Assembly: GCA_036787895.1 (NCBI GenBank)
Contig: DAIQOK010000013.1
Location: forward strand, 1-64,000
DNA length: 64,000 nucleotides
Direction: 5' to 3'
Source of the DNA: UBA7662 sp036787895
GTDB taxonomy: Bacteria; Bacteroidota; Bacteroidia; UBA7662
Shown here: in pieces, positions 8,367-16,382 of the stretch
Layout of the letters: each line of letters opens with the position of its first letter
How positions within the stretch are numbered: the stretch's first letter is position 1
Program-made: the position numbers and the translations under genes
The notes under the pieces: model-generated
What the model was told of the DNA's origin: nothing
Database searches by the model: none
Seen by the model: the letters and a program-made list of their open reading frames with translations, nothing else

Positions 8367-8607
8367 AAGCTTCGGTGAGTATGATAATCTGGTCCTTCAA
8401 GACCTCTACCACCCCGCCTTTCGTTTCAAAGTATTCGGTTTTGTTGCCGGCAGTAATCACACGCACTTGGCCTTTCGGCACCAGGGCACTGATCAAGGGG
8501 GCGTGGTTTTTCAGGATTTCAAATTGTCCTTTGGCACCAGGCACCTTTACCGAGATCACCTCTCCGGAAAAAATCTTACGATCGGGTGTTAATATTTCGA
8601 GTTGCAT
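8365..8607 (-). CDS. atpC: F1Fo ATP synthase epsilon subunit, short form
   Basis: An 80-residue epsilon subunit: N-terminal beta-sandwich with LEILTPDRKIFSGEV, VPGAKGQFEILKNHAPLIS and GGVVEVLKDQIIILTE. The usual C-terminal helical hairpin that inhibits ATPase activity is missing; the protein ends right after the sandwich, as in many Bacteroidota. It acts in the central stalk between F1 and the c-ring. It lies 9 bases downstream of atpD in the same operon. The remaining ATP synthase genes are not in this window. Confidence 0.95.
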   Translation of the reverse strand: MQLEILTPDRKIFSGEVISVKVPGAKGQFEILKNHAPLISALVPKGQVRVITAGNKTEYFETKGGVVEVLKDQIIILTEA

Positions 8608-8616
8608 GGCGTAGAA

Positions 8617-10122
8617 TTAGTTCTGACCAGCCAGCATTTTTTTACCGGCTTCGATAACATCTTCGATATTACCTTTCAGGTTAAACGCTGCCTCAGGATA
8701 CTCATCTACTTCGCCGTCCATGATCATATTAAAGCCACGGATGGTGTCTTCGATAGGAACAAGTACACCTTTTAAGCCGGTAAACTGCTCGGCTACGTGG
8801 AATGGCTGTGACAAGAAACGCTGTACACGACGGGCGCGGTGAACAATGAGTTTATCTTCTTCGCTCAACTCATCCATACCGAGGATGGCGATGATGTCCT
8901 GCAATTCTTTGTAACGCTGGAGGATGTTTTTCACGCGCATCGCACAATCGTAATGGGCATCACCCAAAATTTCGCGGCTCAGAATGCGTGAAGTAGAATC
9001 CAAGGGATCCACAGCCGGATAAATACCGAGCTCGGAAATTTTACGGTTCAAAACGGTTGTGGCATCGAGGTGACTGAAGGTAGTCGCCGGCGCCGGGTCG
9101 GTCAAGTCATCCGCAGGCACGTAAACGGCCTGTACAGAGGTGATTGATCCGCGTTTGGTAGAAGTAATACGCTCCTGCATCAGACCCATCTCGGTGGCGA
9201 GTGTAGGCTGATAACCCACAGCCGATGGCATACGTCCCAACAGGGCCGATACCTCAGAACCAGCCTGGGTAAAGCGGAAGATATTATCGATAAAGAAAAG
9301 GATATCACGTCCTGTGGTATCGCCTTCTTCACCATCGCGCAAGTGCTCGGCCATGGTCAAACCAGAAAGGGCAACACGGGCACGGGCACCGGGTGGCTCA
9401 TTCATCTGCCCGAACACAAGTGCAATCCGACTTTCCTGAAGGGCATCGTAGTCCACTTTGTCCATCGACCACTTGCCTTCTTCCATTTCATGTTTAAACG
9501 CATCGCCGTAACGAACCACATTCGACTCGATCATCTCACGAAGAAGGTCATTACCCTCACGGGTACGCTCACCTACACCGGCGAAAACCGACATACCGTC
9601 GTATCCTTTGGCGATATTATTGATCAATTCCATGATCAATACGGTTTTACCCACACCTGCACCACCAAACAAACCGATTTTACCACCTTTTACATAAGGC
9701 TCGATCAAGTCGATTACTTTGATACCAGTGTACAGGATTTCGGTCGATGTACTGAGATCTTCAAAACGTGGGGCTTCCCGGTGGATCGACATACCACGAT
9801 CACCAACCATAGGCTTCAGACCATCAATAGGCTCACCAACTACGTTGAAGAGGCGACCTTTGATCTGGTTACCCATCGGCATTTCGATGGTTTTGCCGGT
9901 GTCAGTAACATCCATTCCGCGAACAAGACCTTCGGTAGCATCCATCGCAATGGTGCGTACGCTGTCTTCGCCGAGGTGCTGCTGACATTCGAGTACGATT
10001 TTCTGACCGTCTTGACGAGTCACGTACAAAGCATTGTAAATCTTGGGGAGTTCTCCACCGCCTTCGAAGGATACGTCGATTACTGGACCGATGATCTGGG
10101 CGATTTTACCAATATTGGGCAT
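8617..10122 (-). CDS. atpD: F1Fo ATP synthase beta subunit
   Basis: The catalytic beta subunit, 501 residues, the normal length for Bacteroidota. Visible hallmarks are the Walker A loop GGAGVGKT (residues 153-160), GVGERTREGNDL, the Walker B region ILFFIDNIFRFTQAGSEVS, and the DELSEEDK segment. It forms the hexamer with alpha and makes ATP at the cytoplasmic face of the inner membrane. A strong promoter lies 37 bases upstream, and atpC follows after 9 bases, so the two genes form their own transcription unit, apart from the rest of the ATP synthase genes. Confidence 0.98.
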   Translation of the reverse strand: MPNIGKIAQIIGPVIDVSFEGGGELPKIYNALYVTRQDGQKIVLECQQHLGEDSVRTIAMDATEGLVRGMDVTDTGKTIEMPMGNQIKGRLFNVVGEPIDGLKPMVGDRGMSIHREAPRFEDLSTSTEILYTGIKVIDLIEPYVKGGKIGLFGGAGVGKTVLIMELINNIAKGYDGMSVFAGVGERTREGNDLLREMIESNVVRYGDAFKHEMEEGKWSMDKVDYDALQESRIALVFGQMNEPPGARARVALSGLTMAEHLRDGEEGDTTGRDILFFIDNIFRFTQAGSEVSALLGRMPSAVGYQPTLATEMGLMQERITSTKRGSITSVQAVYVPADDLTDPAPATTFSHLDATTVLNRKISELGIYPAVDPLDSTSRILSREILGDAHYDCAMRVKNILQRYKELQDIIAILGMDELSEEDKLIVHRARRVQRFLSQPFHVAEQFTGLKGVLVPIEDTIRGFNMIMDGEVDEYPEAAFNLKGNIEDVIEAGKKMLAGQN

Positions 10123-10158
10123 AGAAGCTAGATTTATTGACGTCTTTCAACGAGACCG

Positions 10159-10189
10159 CAAAGCTATCATAATCTAAGTAAAATTCAAA
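10159..10189 (-). promoter_or_regulatory. Bacteroidota-type promoter of atpD-atpC
   Basis: On the minus strand, TAGCTTTG (10166 to 10159) fits the TAnnTTTG -7 box exactly, and TTTG (10189 to 10186) lies 19 bases upstream as the -33 element. The atpD ATG is 37 bases downstream. Confidence 0.75.
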
Positions 10190-10305
10190 CCCCAAAATGC
10201 GAAGAAGTTGCAGCCAAATTTATTTCTGCTTTTTCTGGGGATATAGGCTCTTTTTTAGTTGAGATGTTGGGGGTTTGGGGTTAAACGTTTGTTTTGCTTA
10301 AAACA

Positions 10306-10410
10306 CCGTTTAACCGTCTGCCGAACTAAAGCCCGTTTAATCGTCCTCCGAACAAAGGCCTTTAAAACCGTCCGCCAAACGATTGTTCATTTAACCGACA
10401 GCCGTACAAG
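10306..10410. repeat. Four degenerate tandem repeats of about 26 bases
   Basis: Four imperfect copies of a unit like CCGTTTAACCGTCTGCCGAA plus a short A-rich tail follow each other between the atpD promoter and the T9SS beta-propeller gene. Each keeps a TTTAA(C/T)CG core followed by a CCG(A/T)AC-like core. The word TTTAAC / GTTAAA also recurs in the repeat islands near 13.7 kb and 42.8 kb. No gene is seen in the 298-base spacer. Confidence 0.6.
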
Positions 10411-10420
10411 CGCCCCAACT

Positions 10421-11731
10421 TTAGAACTTTATAAGCTTTGCAGCACTGCTGCTCGCGTCGGTTTCCAGTATGATAAAGTAAGTACCTGCCGGCCAATCGC
10501 TGGCATTCGCCTCAAACCAGAATTTGCCTGGCTCGGTGGCACCTGCTGCTAGTTTGCCGTAACGTTTACCTTGTTGGTCTATAACGTATAGGTGATATAA
10601 AGTTGCAGTCGCAAAATCTACATTTACTTTAAATTGGTCTACCACCGGATTGGGTGCTATACTTAGCGCATGTTGCGGACGTGAAAGGGGGGCATCGGTA
10701 GCGGTTGGCACAGGCAAAGAGGCCGGATTAAGCTTATACAACTGTTTGCCACAAACCCACAATTCACCGTTGTCTTTTTGCCAAAAACGGTTGAAGCCGG
10801 TCGAATTGCTTTGTACCAAGGTCCAGCTATCGCCGCCATCGTAACTGCGGATGAAGCCAAAGCCAAAATGCCCCCCGGCCCAGCCTACTCCTTCGGGCGT
10901 GAAACCCATGCCTTGAATAAACCAAACTGAATCTCCGCCTATCGGAATTACTTTTTTCTCCCAGTTTTGGCCGCCATCGGTGGTTTTGAAGAAAAAATGG
11001 AAGGGGACATTCCTGGCCTGTACGGTCATATAACCGGTCTGCTTATCCGGCGTAAAAAACAGTTTCCAGCCCAAGTCTGCAGCCCTGCCCGATTTGGCTT
11101 TTACTGTCCAGCTAAGCCCACCATCGGCGGTATACAACAAAACGGCGCCGCTATCGGCCGGATTGGCCCTGCCGGTTAGAAAGCCATGATCTTCATCAAA
11201 AAAGTAGGCATCGATTAAACTTAAGGCTTGCGGTATATCACCCAGATAACTCCAGCTCAAGCCGCGGTCGCGGGTGCGGTAGGCTTTGGCACCTACGGCA
11301 TAGTCGCCCACGGCGTACAGCACACTATCATTGACCTGAAACATCCCACAAATAGCGGTTGGGCGAGGATTCAGCAACTGCTGTATGGTGTCCCAACTGG
11401 AGCCGGCATTGGTGGTGCGGTAAAATTTACCACCTAGCGTCCCCATTACCCCAATGCTGTCGTTGAAAAAACGTATGCTGCGTAAATAGCCAATCTGGGA
11501 GTCGTTCCAGCCACGGGTAACCGACCAATTATTGCCTCCATCGGTCGTGCGATATACTTTACGTAGAGAATTGGTATTCGACACAGCCCAGCCTTGCTGG
11601 TTGGTCCTGAAATACACATCATCAAAACGACGAGGATCAATTTCACTTATTTTTTCAGGCCATTCCGATTGGGCAAAAACTGAAAGAGGTGCAAGTAAGA
11701 CCAGCAAGCAGCAAAGTAGGGATGTAAGCAT
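10421..11731 (-). CDS. T9SS-secreted YCF48/BNR-like beta-propeller protein
   Basis: A 436-residue secreted protein. A signal peptide ends near VFAQ (residue 21). Residues 30-340 form repeated blades of the type V-Y-(R/F)-T-T-D-G-G-x-x-W, e.g. YRTTDGGNNW, YRTTNAGSSW, YRTRDRGLSW and FKTTDGGQNW, as in YCF48 and BNR-like propellers. The C-terminal 80 residues (SIAPNPVVDQFKVNVD ... YFIILETD ... KLIKF) are a type A sorting domain for T9SS, with the N-P-V start and a basic ending. It should be released or anchored at the cell surface. No enzymatic residues were recognised; many such proteins in this phylum have unknown roles. Confidence 0.9.
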   Translation of the reverse strand: MLTSLLCCLLVLLAPLSVFAQSEWPEKISEIDPRRFDDVYFRTNQQGWAVSNTNSLRKVYRTTDGGNNWSVTRGWNDSQIGYLRSIRFFNDSIGVMGTLGGKFYRTTNAGSSWDTIQQLLNPRPTAICGMFQVNDSVLYAVGDYAVGAKAYRTRDRGLSWSYLGDIPQALSLIDAYFFDEDHGFLTGRANPADSGAVLLYTADGGLSWTVKAKSGRAADLGWKLFFTPDKQTGYMTVQARNVPFHFFFKTTDGGQNWEKKVIPIGGDSVWFIQGMGFTPEGVGWAGGHFGFGFIRSYDGGDSWTLVQSNSTGFNRFWQKDNGELWVCGKQLYKLNPASLPVPTATDAPLSRPQHALSIAPNPVVDQFKVNVDFATATLYHLYVIDQQGKRYGKLAAGATEPGKFWFEANASDWPAGTYFIILETDASSSAAKLIKF

Positions 11732-11837
11732 AAACGAATATCAGTAAATCTGTGTGGCTATTTGTCAGCTTAGTGTCGAAGCATGTAGAATTCAGGCCTA
11801 TTTTTTTAAAAAGCCTTTCATCCCAAAAAATAGCCAT

Positions 11838-11863
11838 TAAAAAACCCCGCAATCGCGGGGTTG
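11838..11863 (-). terminator. Terminator of tRNA-Arg
   Basis: On the minus strand the hairpin CCCCGC-GATT-GCGGGG is followed by six T, immediately downstream of the tRNA 3' end. Confidence 0.9.
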
Positions 11864-11864
11864 G

Positions 11865-11936
11865 TGGCCTCGACAGGAATCGAACCTGTAACTCAAGTTC
11901 CGGAGACTTACGTACTATCCATTGTACCACGAGGCC
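11865..11936 (-). tRNA. tRNA-Arg (anticodon CCG)
   Basis: A 72-base cloverleaf on the minus strand. The acceptor stem pairs GGCCTCG with CGAGGCC, discriminator A, CCA not encoded. The D arm is GTAC-loop-GTAC, the anticodon stem TAAGT/ACTTG with loop CTCCGGA (anticodon CCG at 11903-11901), and the T arm contains GGTTCGATTCC. It reads CGG codons. Confidence 0.95.
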
Positions 11937-11945
11937 GTGGAAGTG

Positions 11946-11953
11946 CAAAGGTA
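11946..11953 (-). promoter_or_regulatory. -7 box of the tRNA-Arg promoter
   Basis: TACCTTTG on the minus strand is an exact TAnnTTTG box, 9 bases before the mature tRNA 5' end, so the primary transcript would have almost no leader. Confidence 0.65.
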
Positions 11954-12119
11954 AGGCTTAAATTGCGGATTTGATATGCCCCAACTAATTCTATTCGGCT
12001 AAATCAAATGGCCGGCAACTCCAAACATAAAAATGGCAGCTCAGCTTAATTCTAATAGTGAACGCCAGCAAAGATGATTGCCGAATTAATACGACATTTA
12101 TTTCTCCAAATCCAACTAT

Positions 12120-12593
12120 ATGCGACCACCCTTCCAAACCCAGCCCTTACAGGGAAACCGCCTGCTGAGCGACGACCCTCAACTACTCAACCGATCCGAA
12201 ATACATGATTTTCTGGCCAATAAATCCTATTGGTGCAAAAATGTGCCCTTTGAAACCATCGACGAAGCAATTAATAACAGCTATAGTTTCGGCATAACCG
12301 AAAACGGGCACCAACTGGCCTTTGCGCGATTGGTAACCGACTATGCCTCCTTCGCCTACCTGTGTGATGTATATGTTGATGAAGCAGTTAGAGGTCAGGG
12401 CTTATCAAAAGTGCTTATGGCCTTCTGGTTGGAACAGGCTTGGGTAAAAAAACTTCGGCGTTTATTGCTGGCTACCCAGGATGCCCATGGTTTATATACA
12501 TCATTTGGTTTTGAACCCCTGCCCTTTCCTGACCGTTTTCTCACCATTGCCCGACCGACTATTTACGGCGATACCAAAAACACTTGTATCTGA
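12120..12593 (+). CDS. GNAT family N-acetyltransferase
   Basis: A 157-residue GNAT protein. The acetyl-CoA pyrophosphate loop reads VRGQGLSK (residues 90-97), preceded by the strand LCDVYVDEAV and followed by a helix and the LLLATQDAHGLYTSFGF segment typical of the family. It transfers an acetyl group from acetyl-CoA to an amine; the substrate cannot be predicted. It overlaps the DinB-family gene by one base (TGATG), which suggests co-translation. Similar small GNAT proteins occur widely in this phylum as standalone genes. Confidence 0.88.
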   Translation: MRPPFQTQPLQGNRLLSDDPQLLNRSEIHDFLANKSYWCKNVPFETIDEAINNSYSFGITENGHQLAFARLVTDYASFAYLCDVYVDEAVRGQGLSKVLMAFWLEQAWVKKLRRLLLATQDAHGLYTSFGFEPLPFPDRFLTIARPTIYGDTKNTCI

Positions 12594-13123
12594 TGACTAC
12601 TCCCTTCCTTCCAAGCTGCATTCAGCTTTTCCACTACTATAAAGGCCTGGCCGATAAAGCTATGGCGAAACTCTCGCACGAGCAATTTTACGCCAAACCC
12701 GGCCCCGACGACAACAGTATAGCCATCATACTACAGCACATGGCCGGCAATATGGTCTCCCGCTGGACAGACTTCCTCACTACTGATGGCGAAAAACCTG
12801 ACCGCCAACGTGATGCAGAATTTACAGAGCAGCAACTCGACAAAGACCAGCTCCTGGCCTTTTGGGAAAGCGGCTGGGCTTGTCTTTTTAACGCGTTGGA
12901 AGCCTTAGAAGAAAGTCAGCTCAAACAAATCGTCTATATCCGTAACGAAGCACATACAGTGGAAGGAGCTATACTGAGACAATTGGGGCATTTACCTTAC
13001 CACGTGGGTCAAATTGTTTATCTCGCCAAATGGCAACTGACCAGCAGTTGGGAATCCTTAACTATCCCCAAAGGCGCAAGTGAGCACTACAATGCAGAGA
13101 AGTTTAGGCAGAAACGAAGTTGA
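12593..13123 (+). CDS. DinB/DUF1572 family protein
   Basis: A 176-residue four-helix-bundle protein of the DinB/YfiT-like superfamily. The fit is shown by I-I-L-Q-H-M-A-G-N (first metal His), a central segment with a Trp-rich helix, and GHLPYHVGQIVYLAK (second and third His). Members bind a divalent metal by three His and some are thiol transferases; most have no known substrate. I choose the ATG overlapping the GNAT stop codon (TGATG) over a TTG three codons upstream. The preceding gene is a GNAT protein in the same apparent operon. Confidence 0.88.
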   Translation: MTTPFLPSCIQLFHYYKGLADKAMAKLSHEQFYAKPGPDDNSIAIILQHMAGNMVSRWTDFLTTDGEKPDRQRDAEFTEQQLDKDQLLAFWESGWACLFNALEALEESQLKQIVYIRNEAHTVEGAILRQLGHLPYHVGQIVYLAKWQLTSSWESLTIPKGASEHYNAEKFRQKRS

Positions 13124-13276
13124 GCGCGTTGGAATTTTAGAATAAATGAGTTTTGTCGCAAGGTCAGTCATTCGTTTCGTCACTCTAAATTCAACCTCCC
13201 TGTCGGAGCTAAAATCACTAATTCCCGATAAAATTTTCTCTCTATAATTGACTCTTCAATTTCATTAATATCGACC

Positions 13277-13645
13277 ATGAAAGCATTTTACACCATCGGG
13301 CTACTCATTCTGTCAAACATATTCATGACTTTTGCCTGGTATGGTCATTTGAAATTTGGGGAAATGAAGGGATTTCAGAGTTTAGGTCTTTTTGCCATCG
13401 TGCTGATTAGCTGGGGTGTGGCCTTATTTGAATACTTTTTTCAGGTGCCGGCCAACCGGATTGGGTTCAAAGAAAATGGCGGGCCGTTTTCTTTGGTTGA
13501 GCTGAAAGTGTTGCAAGAAGTAATTACGCTAATCGTATTCACCATTTTTACTACTGTTCTTTTCAAAAACGAGACTTTAAAGGTGAATCACTTCATTGGT
13601 TTTGGTTTTTTGGTACTCGCGGTGTATTTTATCTTCAAAAAGTAG
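13277..13645 (+). CDS. DUF486 (DMT-like) membrane protein
   Basis: A 122-residue inner-membrane protein with four hydrophobic segments (about residues 5-20, 36-54, 75-92, 101-119). The combination NIFMTFAWYGHLKF, SWGVALFEYFFQVPANRIG and F-x-L-V-E-L-K-x-L-Q-E is characteristic of DUF486, a small group related to drug/metabolite transporters. No substrate is known. It is transcribed alone; a short gene-free stretch lies on each side. Confidence 0.9.
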   Translation: MKAFYTIGLLILSNIFMTFAWYGHLKFGEMKGFQSLGLFAIVLISWGVALFEYFFQVPANRIGFKENGGPFSLVELKVLQEVITLIVFTIFTTVLFKNETLKVNHFIGFGFLVLAVYFIFKK

Positions 13646-13726
13646 CTCCTTTTTATGCTCGCATGGGGCGCAAGGGTTCACAAAGGGCGCAGAGGGGCTT
13701 TCACTTGGCGAGCGGTTAAATGGAGT

Positions 13727-13748
13727 TTCTTGTCGTGAGTTAGCCGAA
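13727..13748. repeat. 22-base module shared with the 42.8 kb tandem repeat
   Basis: This segment (TTCTTG.CGTGAGTTAGCC.. type) is the reverse complement of 42966-42987 with one mismatch. The GGTTAAACGGGGCTT that follows nearby also resembles bases in the 42.8 kb repeat, so this spacer holds a degraded piece of that element. Confidence 0.6.
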
Positions 13749-13777
13749 GGGTAGGTTAAACGGGGCTTCTCTTATAA

Positions 13778-13852
13778 GCAACCGTCAGCCCGAGTCGAAA
13801 TGAGTAGTTGTTGAAAACTAGGAAAACAACGGAGCGAACGAAGGCAGGTTGC
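13778..13852. repeat. 75-base dispersed element with inverted ends, copy 1
   Basis: The element begins GCAACCGTCAGCCC and ends GGCAGGTTGC, so its ends are inverted repeats (GCAACC/GGTTGC). A second copy of exactly the same length lies at 16278-16352, with roughly 10 differences. Both copies have the same orientation and lie upstream of a plus-strand gene (ABC-F here, 2,4-dienoyl-CoA reductase there). Confidence 0.75.
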
Positions 13853-13890
13853 GCAGGGGACGCATAGCGTTAGCTAAGCCAGACATTTTT

Positions 13891-13923
13891 CCATCTCTAT
13901 ACTAAATACACTATACTTCATAC
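13891..13923. repeat. Short dispersed AT-rich repeat, copy 2
   Basis: Second copy of the CCATCTCTATA repeat (see 8294-8326), 29 of 33 bases identical, about 50 bases before the ABC-F start. The 326-base spacer 13646-13971 otherwise contains only the two other repeat pieces. Confidence 0.55.
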
Positions 13924-13971
13924 TGCATTCTCCCGCTAAATCACGACCTTTGCAAAAATTTAGCACAGCTT

Positions 13972-15597
13972 ATGATTTCAGTTTCCAATATTTCGCTTCG
14001 GTACGGCAAACGTGTTTTGTTTGAGGACGTTAACCTCAAATTCACCCATGGGAACTGTTATGGCGTCATAGGTGCCAATGGTGCTGGTAAGTCTACTTTT
14101 TTGAAAATACTCTCAGGCGAAATCGACCCGACTGGCGGTCAGGTGAGCATTACGCCCGGCGAACGTATGGCAGTTTTGAAGCAGAACCACTACGAATTCG
14201 ACGAATTTCCGGTGCTGGAAACCGTACTAATGGGGCACAGCGACCTGTATTCGGTGATGAAAGAAAAAGATGCCATCTACGCCAAAGCCGACTTCAGCGA
14301 TGCCGATGGTTTACGTGCCGGTGAACTGGAAAGCAAATTTGCCGAAATGGATGGCTGGGATGCCGAAAGTAATGCGGCTACCTTATTGAGCAACCTGAAT
14401 ATCAGCGAGGAGCACCATTATAAATTGGTCAAAGAGCTCGACGGCAAACAAAAAGTACGGGTGTTATTGGCGCAAGCCTTGTTCGGTAACCCCGACATAC
14501 TGCTGCTCGACGAGCCTACCAACGACCTCGATTTAGAGACAATCAGCTGGTTAGAGAACTTCCTGGCCGATTACCAAAATACCGCTATCGTGGTTTCGCA
14601 CGACAGGCACTTCCTCGATACTGTTTGTACCCATGTGGTGGATGTTGACTTCGGCAAGATGAATATCTATACCGGTAACTATACCTTCTGGTATGAGTCG
14701 AGCCAACTGGCGTTGAAACAGCGGGCCGACCAGAACAAAAAGCTCGAAGACAAGGTCAAGGAACTGCAGGACTTTATCAGCCGTTTCAGCGCCAATGCGT
14801 CGAAATCGAAACAGGCTACCAGCCGTAAAAAAGCCCTCGACAAAATTAATCTCGACGATATCAAACCTTCGAGCCGTAAATACCCGGCTATTATGTTCAA
14901 CAATATGAGTCGTGATGCGGGTGATCAAATATTGGAAGTTACCAATCTGAGCAAAAAACAAGGCAACGAAACCCTCTTTTCGAATGTGAGTTTTACTGTG
15001 AATAAGGGTGATAAAATTGCCATTTTATCGAAAAACAGCTTGGCAGCCAGTGCACTTTACAAAATACTCGCCGGCGAAGACCAGGATTATGCAGGCAGCT
15101 TCAAATGGGGCATAACCATCAATGCCGCCTATTTGCCTGCCGATAATCATAGCTATTTTGAAGGCAAAAAGCTGAATTTGGTCGATTGGCTGCGTGAATA
15201 CAGCACTGGCGAAAAAGACGAGCAGTTTATACGCGGCTTTTTAGGAAAGATGTTGTTCTCGGGCGAAGAAGTATTGAAGAACTGCAGTGTTTTGAGTGGG
15301 GGAGAAAAGATGCGTTGTATGTTCAGTCGAATGATGCTACAACAAGGCAATGTTTTACTCTTCGACGAGCCAACGAATCATTTGGATTTGGAATCGATTA
15401 CTGCATTGAACAACGGCATGGTCGATTTTAAAGGCACTATTCTCTTTACCACCAGCGACCATACGTTGGCACAAACCGTGGCCAACCGCATCATCGAAAT
15501 CACACCAAAAGGCAATCTCGACAAGCTCATGGAGTTCGATGACTATATCAGCAGCGACGTGGTGAAGGCCCAGCGCCAAGCTTTACTCGGCGATTGA
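13972..15597 (+). CDS. ABC-F ATPase, YbiT-like, with degenerate second Walker A
   Basis: A 541-residue soluble protein with two ABC domains and no membrane segment, the ABC-F plan; such proteins bind ribosomes. The sequence is closest in layout to YbiT (IGANGAGKST, VLETVLMGH, MDGWDAES). Domain 1 has Walker A GANGAGKS (34-41), a degenerate signature (KELDGKQKVR) and Walker B ILLLDEPTNDLDLE. The linker (about 235-290) is charged and helical. Domain 2 has a good signature LSGGEKMR and Walker B LLFDEPTNHLDLE, but its Walker A position reads ILSKNSLAASALYK without the G-x-x-x-x-G-K-(S/T) pattern, so the second site probably does not bind ATP normally. A ribosome-associated role is inferred; antibiotic resistance is not suggested by the context. 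Confidence 0.92.
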   Translation: MISVSNISLRYGKRVLFEDVNLKFTHGNCYGVIGANGAGKSTFLKILSGEIDPTGGQVSITPGERMAVLKQNHYEFDEFPVLETVLMGHSDLYSVMKEKDAIYAKADFSDADGLRAGELESKFAEMDGWDAESNAATLLSNLNISEEHHYKLVKELDGKQKVRVLLAQALFGNPDILLLDEPTNDLDLETISWLENFLADYQNTAIVVSHDRHFLDTVCTHVVDVDFGKMNIYTGNYTFWYESSQLALKQRADQNKKLEDKVKELQDFISRFSANASKSKQATSRKKALDKINLDDIKPSSRKYPAIMFNNMSRDAGDQILEVTNLSKKQGNETLFSNVSFTVNKGDKIAILSKNSLAASALYKILAGEDQDYAGSFKWGITINAAYLPADNHSYFEGKKLNLVDWLREYSTGEKDEQFIRGFLGKMLFSGEEVLKNCSVLSGGEKMRCMFSRMMLQQGNVLLFDEPTNHLDLESITALNNGMVDFKGTILFTTSDHTLAQTVANRIIEITPKGNLDKLMEFDDYISSDVVKAQRQALLGD

Positions 15598-15599
15598 AT

Positions 15600-16043
15600 T
15601 TAATTAACAGCCGCATTTACCAGCATTTCGAGACCCTGTTCCATTTTTGTGAGCAGGGCTTTTTGTTTGATGATACCGTAGGGAATGGCCCAGTCGGTTG
15701 GTTTATCGTGTAGCAGATATACAATGCCATTTTTGTAGATGGTAATTTTCATTGGCAGCTCAGCGGCTATGGCCGGGTTCTCCAGCATCAGCGGTGTACC
15801 GGCTTTGGGGTTGCCGAATACGTAAACTACGGTTGAATCGAGCTGCATACCGGTGCCCTGGGCGTTTTGGGCATGGTCGAATTTGGCGAAGATGCTCAGG
15901 CCAGCCGCAGCCAAGGCTTTTTCCAATTTAGCGGTGGTGGTGGCAAAGTCGTTGTTGCTTTCAACAGATACTTTGGGAGTTTGGGCGTGGGCAAAGCTTA
16001 TCCCGCTGATGAGCAGGACGAACAGAACGAGTGTCGTTTTCAT
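15600..16043 (-). CDS. Secreted DUF302 protein
   Basis: A 147-residue protein. I start at MKTTLVLFVLL, which gives a normal signal peptide ending FAHAQ; a longer frame would put 24 residues in front of it. The mature part fits DUF302: F-x-x-T-x-x-x-L-x-x-A-L near the start, F-A-K-F-D-H, then VYVFGNPKAGTPLM and E-L-P-M-K-I-x-I-Y, ending with a P-x-G-I segment. DUF302 proteins are small alpha-beta proteins, often periplasmic; the function is unknown. It converges with the ABC-F gene, 2 bases apart. A palindrome lies 9 bases upstream of the start. Confidence 0.88.
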   Translation of the reverse strand: MKTTLVLFVLLISGISFAHAQTPKVSVESNNDFATTTAKLEKALAAAGLSIFAKFDHAQNAQGTGMQLDSTVVYVFGNPKAGTPLMLENPAIAAELPMKITIYKNGIVYLLHDKPTDWAIPYGIIKQKALLTKMEQGLEMLVNAAVN

Positions 16044-16051
16044 TGTATTTG

Positions 16052-16072
16052 TCTTGATAGTGGTAATCAAGA
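16052..16072. promoter_or_regulatory. Palindrome TCTTGAT-N7-ATCAAGA upstream of the DUF302 gene
   Basis: A perfect 7-7-7 inverted repeat ends 9 bases before the DUF302 ATG on the minus strand. It could be an operator or a hairpin in the leader; the sequence does not decide between them. Confidence 0.5.
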
Positions 16073-16180
16073 TAAGAAAAATGCGGTAAGGAAAACTCAC
16101 AAGAGCGCAATGCACAGCCAGCCTGTCTGCGTTCCGACAGCCACGAGCCAGATTGAATGGCTTTCCTATTCGGAATCGGA

Positions 16181-16225
16181 CTGACGGCCGTCTTAAGAAT
16201 GATTATTCTTCATTGCAACCGTCAG
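16181..16225. repeat. Hairpin with nested arms, related to the 75-base element
   Basis: CTGACGG (16181-16187) pairs with CCGTCAG (16219-16225), and inside it AGAAT-GATT-ATTCT forms a second stem. The right arm is part of GCAACCGTCAGCCTG, the left end of the 75-base element, so this is probably a partial copy. The rest of the 339-base spacer 16044-16382 holds no gene. Confidence 0.5.
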
Positions 16226-16277
16226 CCTGTTTCTAAATTCCACACCTTCTAAATACTAAATTTGGATTTCACCTAAA

Positions 16278-16352
16278 GCAACCGTCAGCCCGGGTCGAGA
16301 TGAGTAGTAGCTCAAAACTAGGAAAACGCCGGAGCGAACGAGGGCAGGTTGC
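16278..16352. repeat. 75-base dispersed element with inverted ends, copy 2
   Basis: Same length and orientation as 13778-13852, with the same GCAACC/GGTTGC ends. It stops 30 bases before the 2,4-dienoyl-CoA reductase start. Confidence 0.75.
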
Positions 16353-16382
16353 GACTTCGTATATTACACCAAAACTCTACCC

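Noticed and set aside
9343..10131. 262-codon open frame opposite atpD
   Set aside because: Antisense to a highly conserved gene; no independent features.
11655..11961. Open frames on both strands across the tRNA gene
   Set aside because: They run through a clear tRNA and its terminator.
13972..15597. Antibiotic-resistance ABC-F factor
   Set aside because: Motifs and length follow the housekeeping YbiT plan, and the context has no resistance genes.
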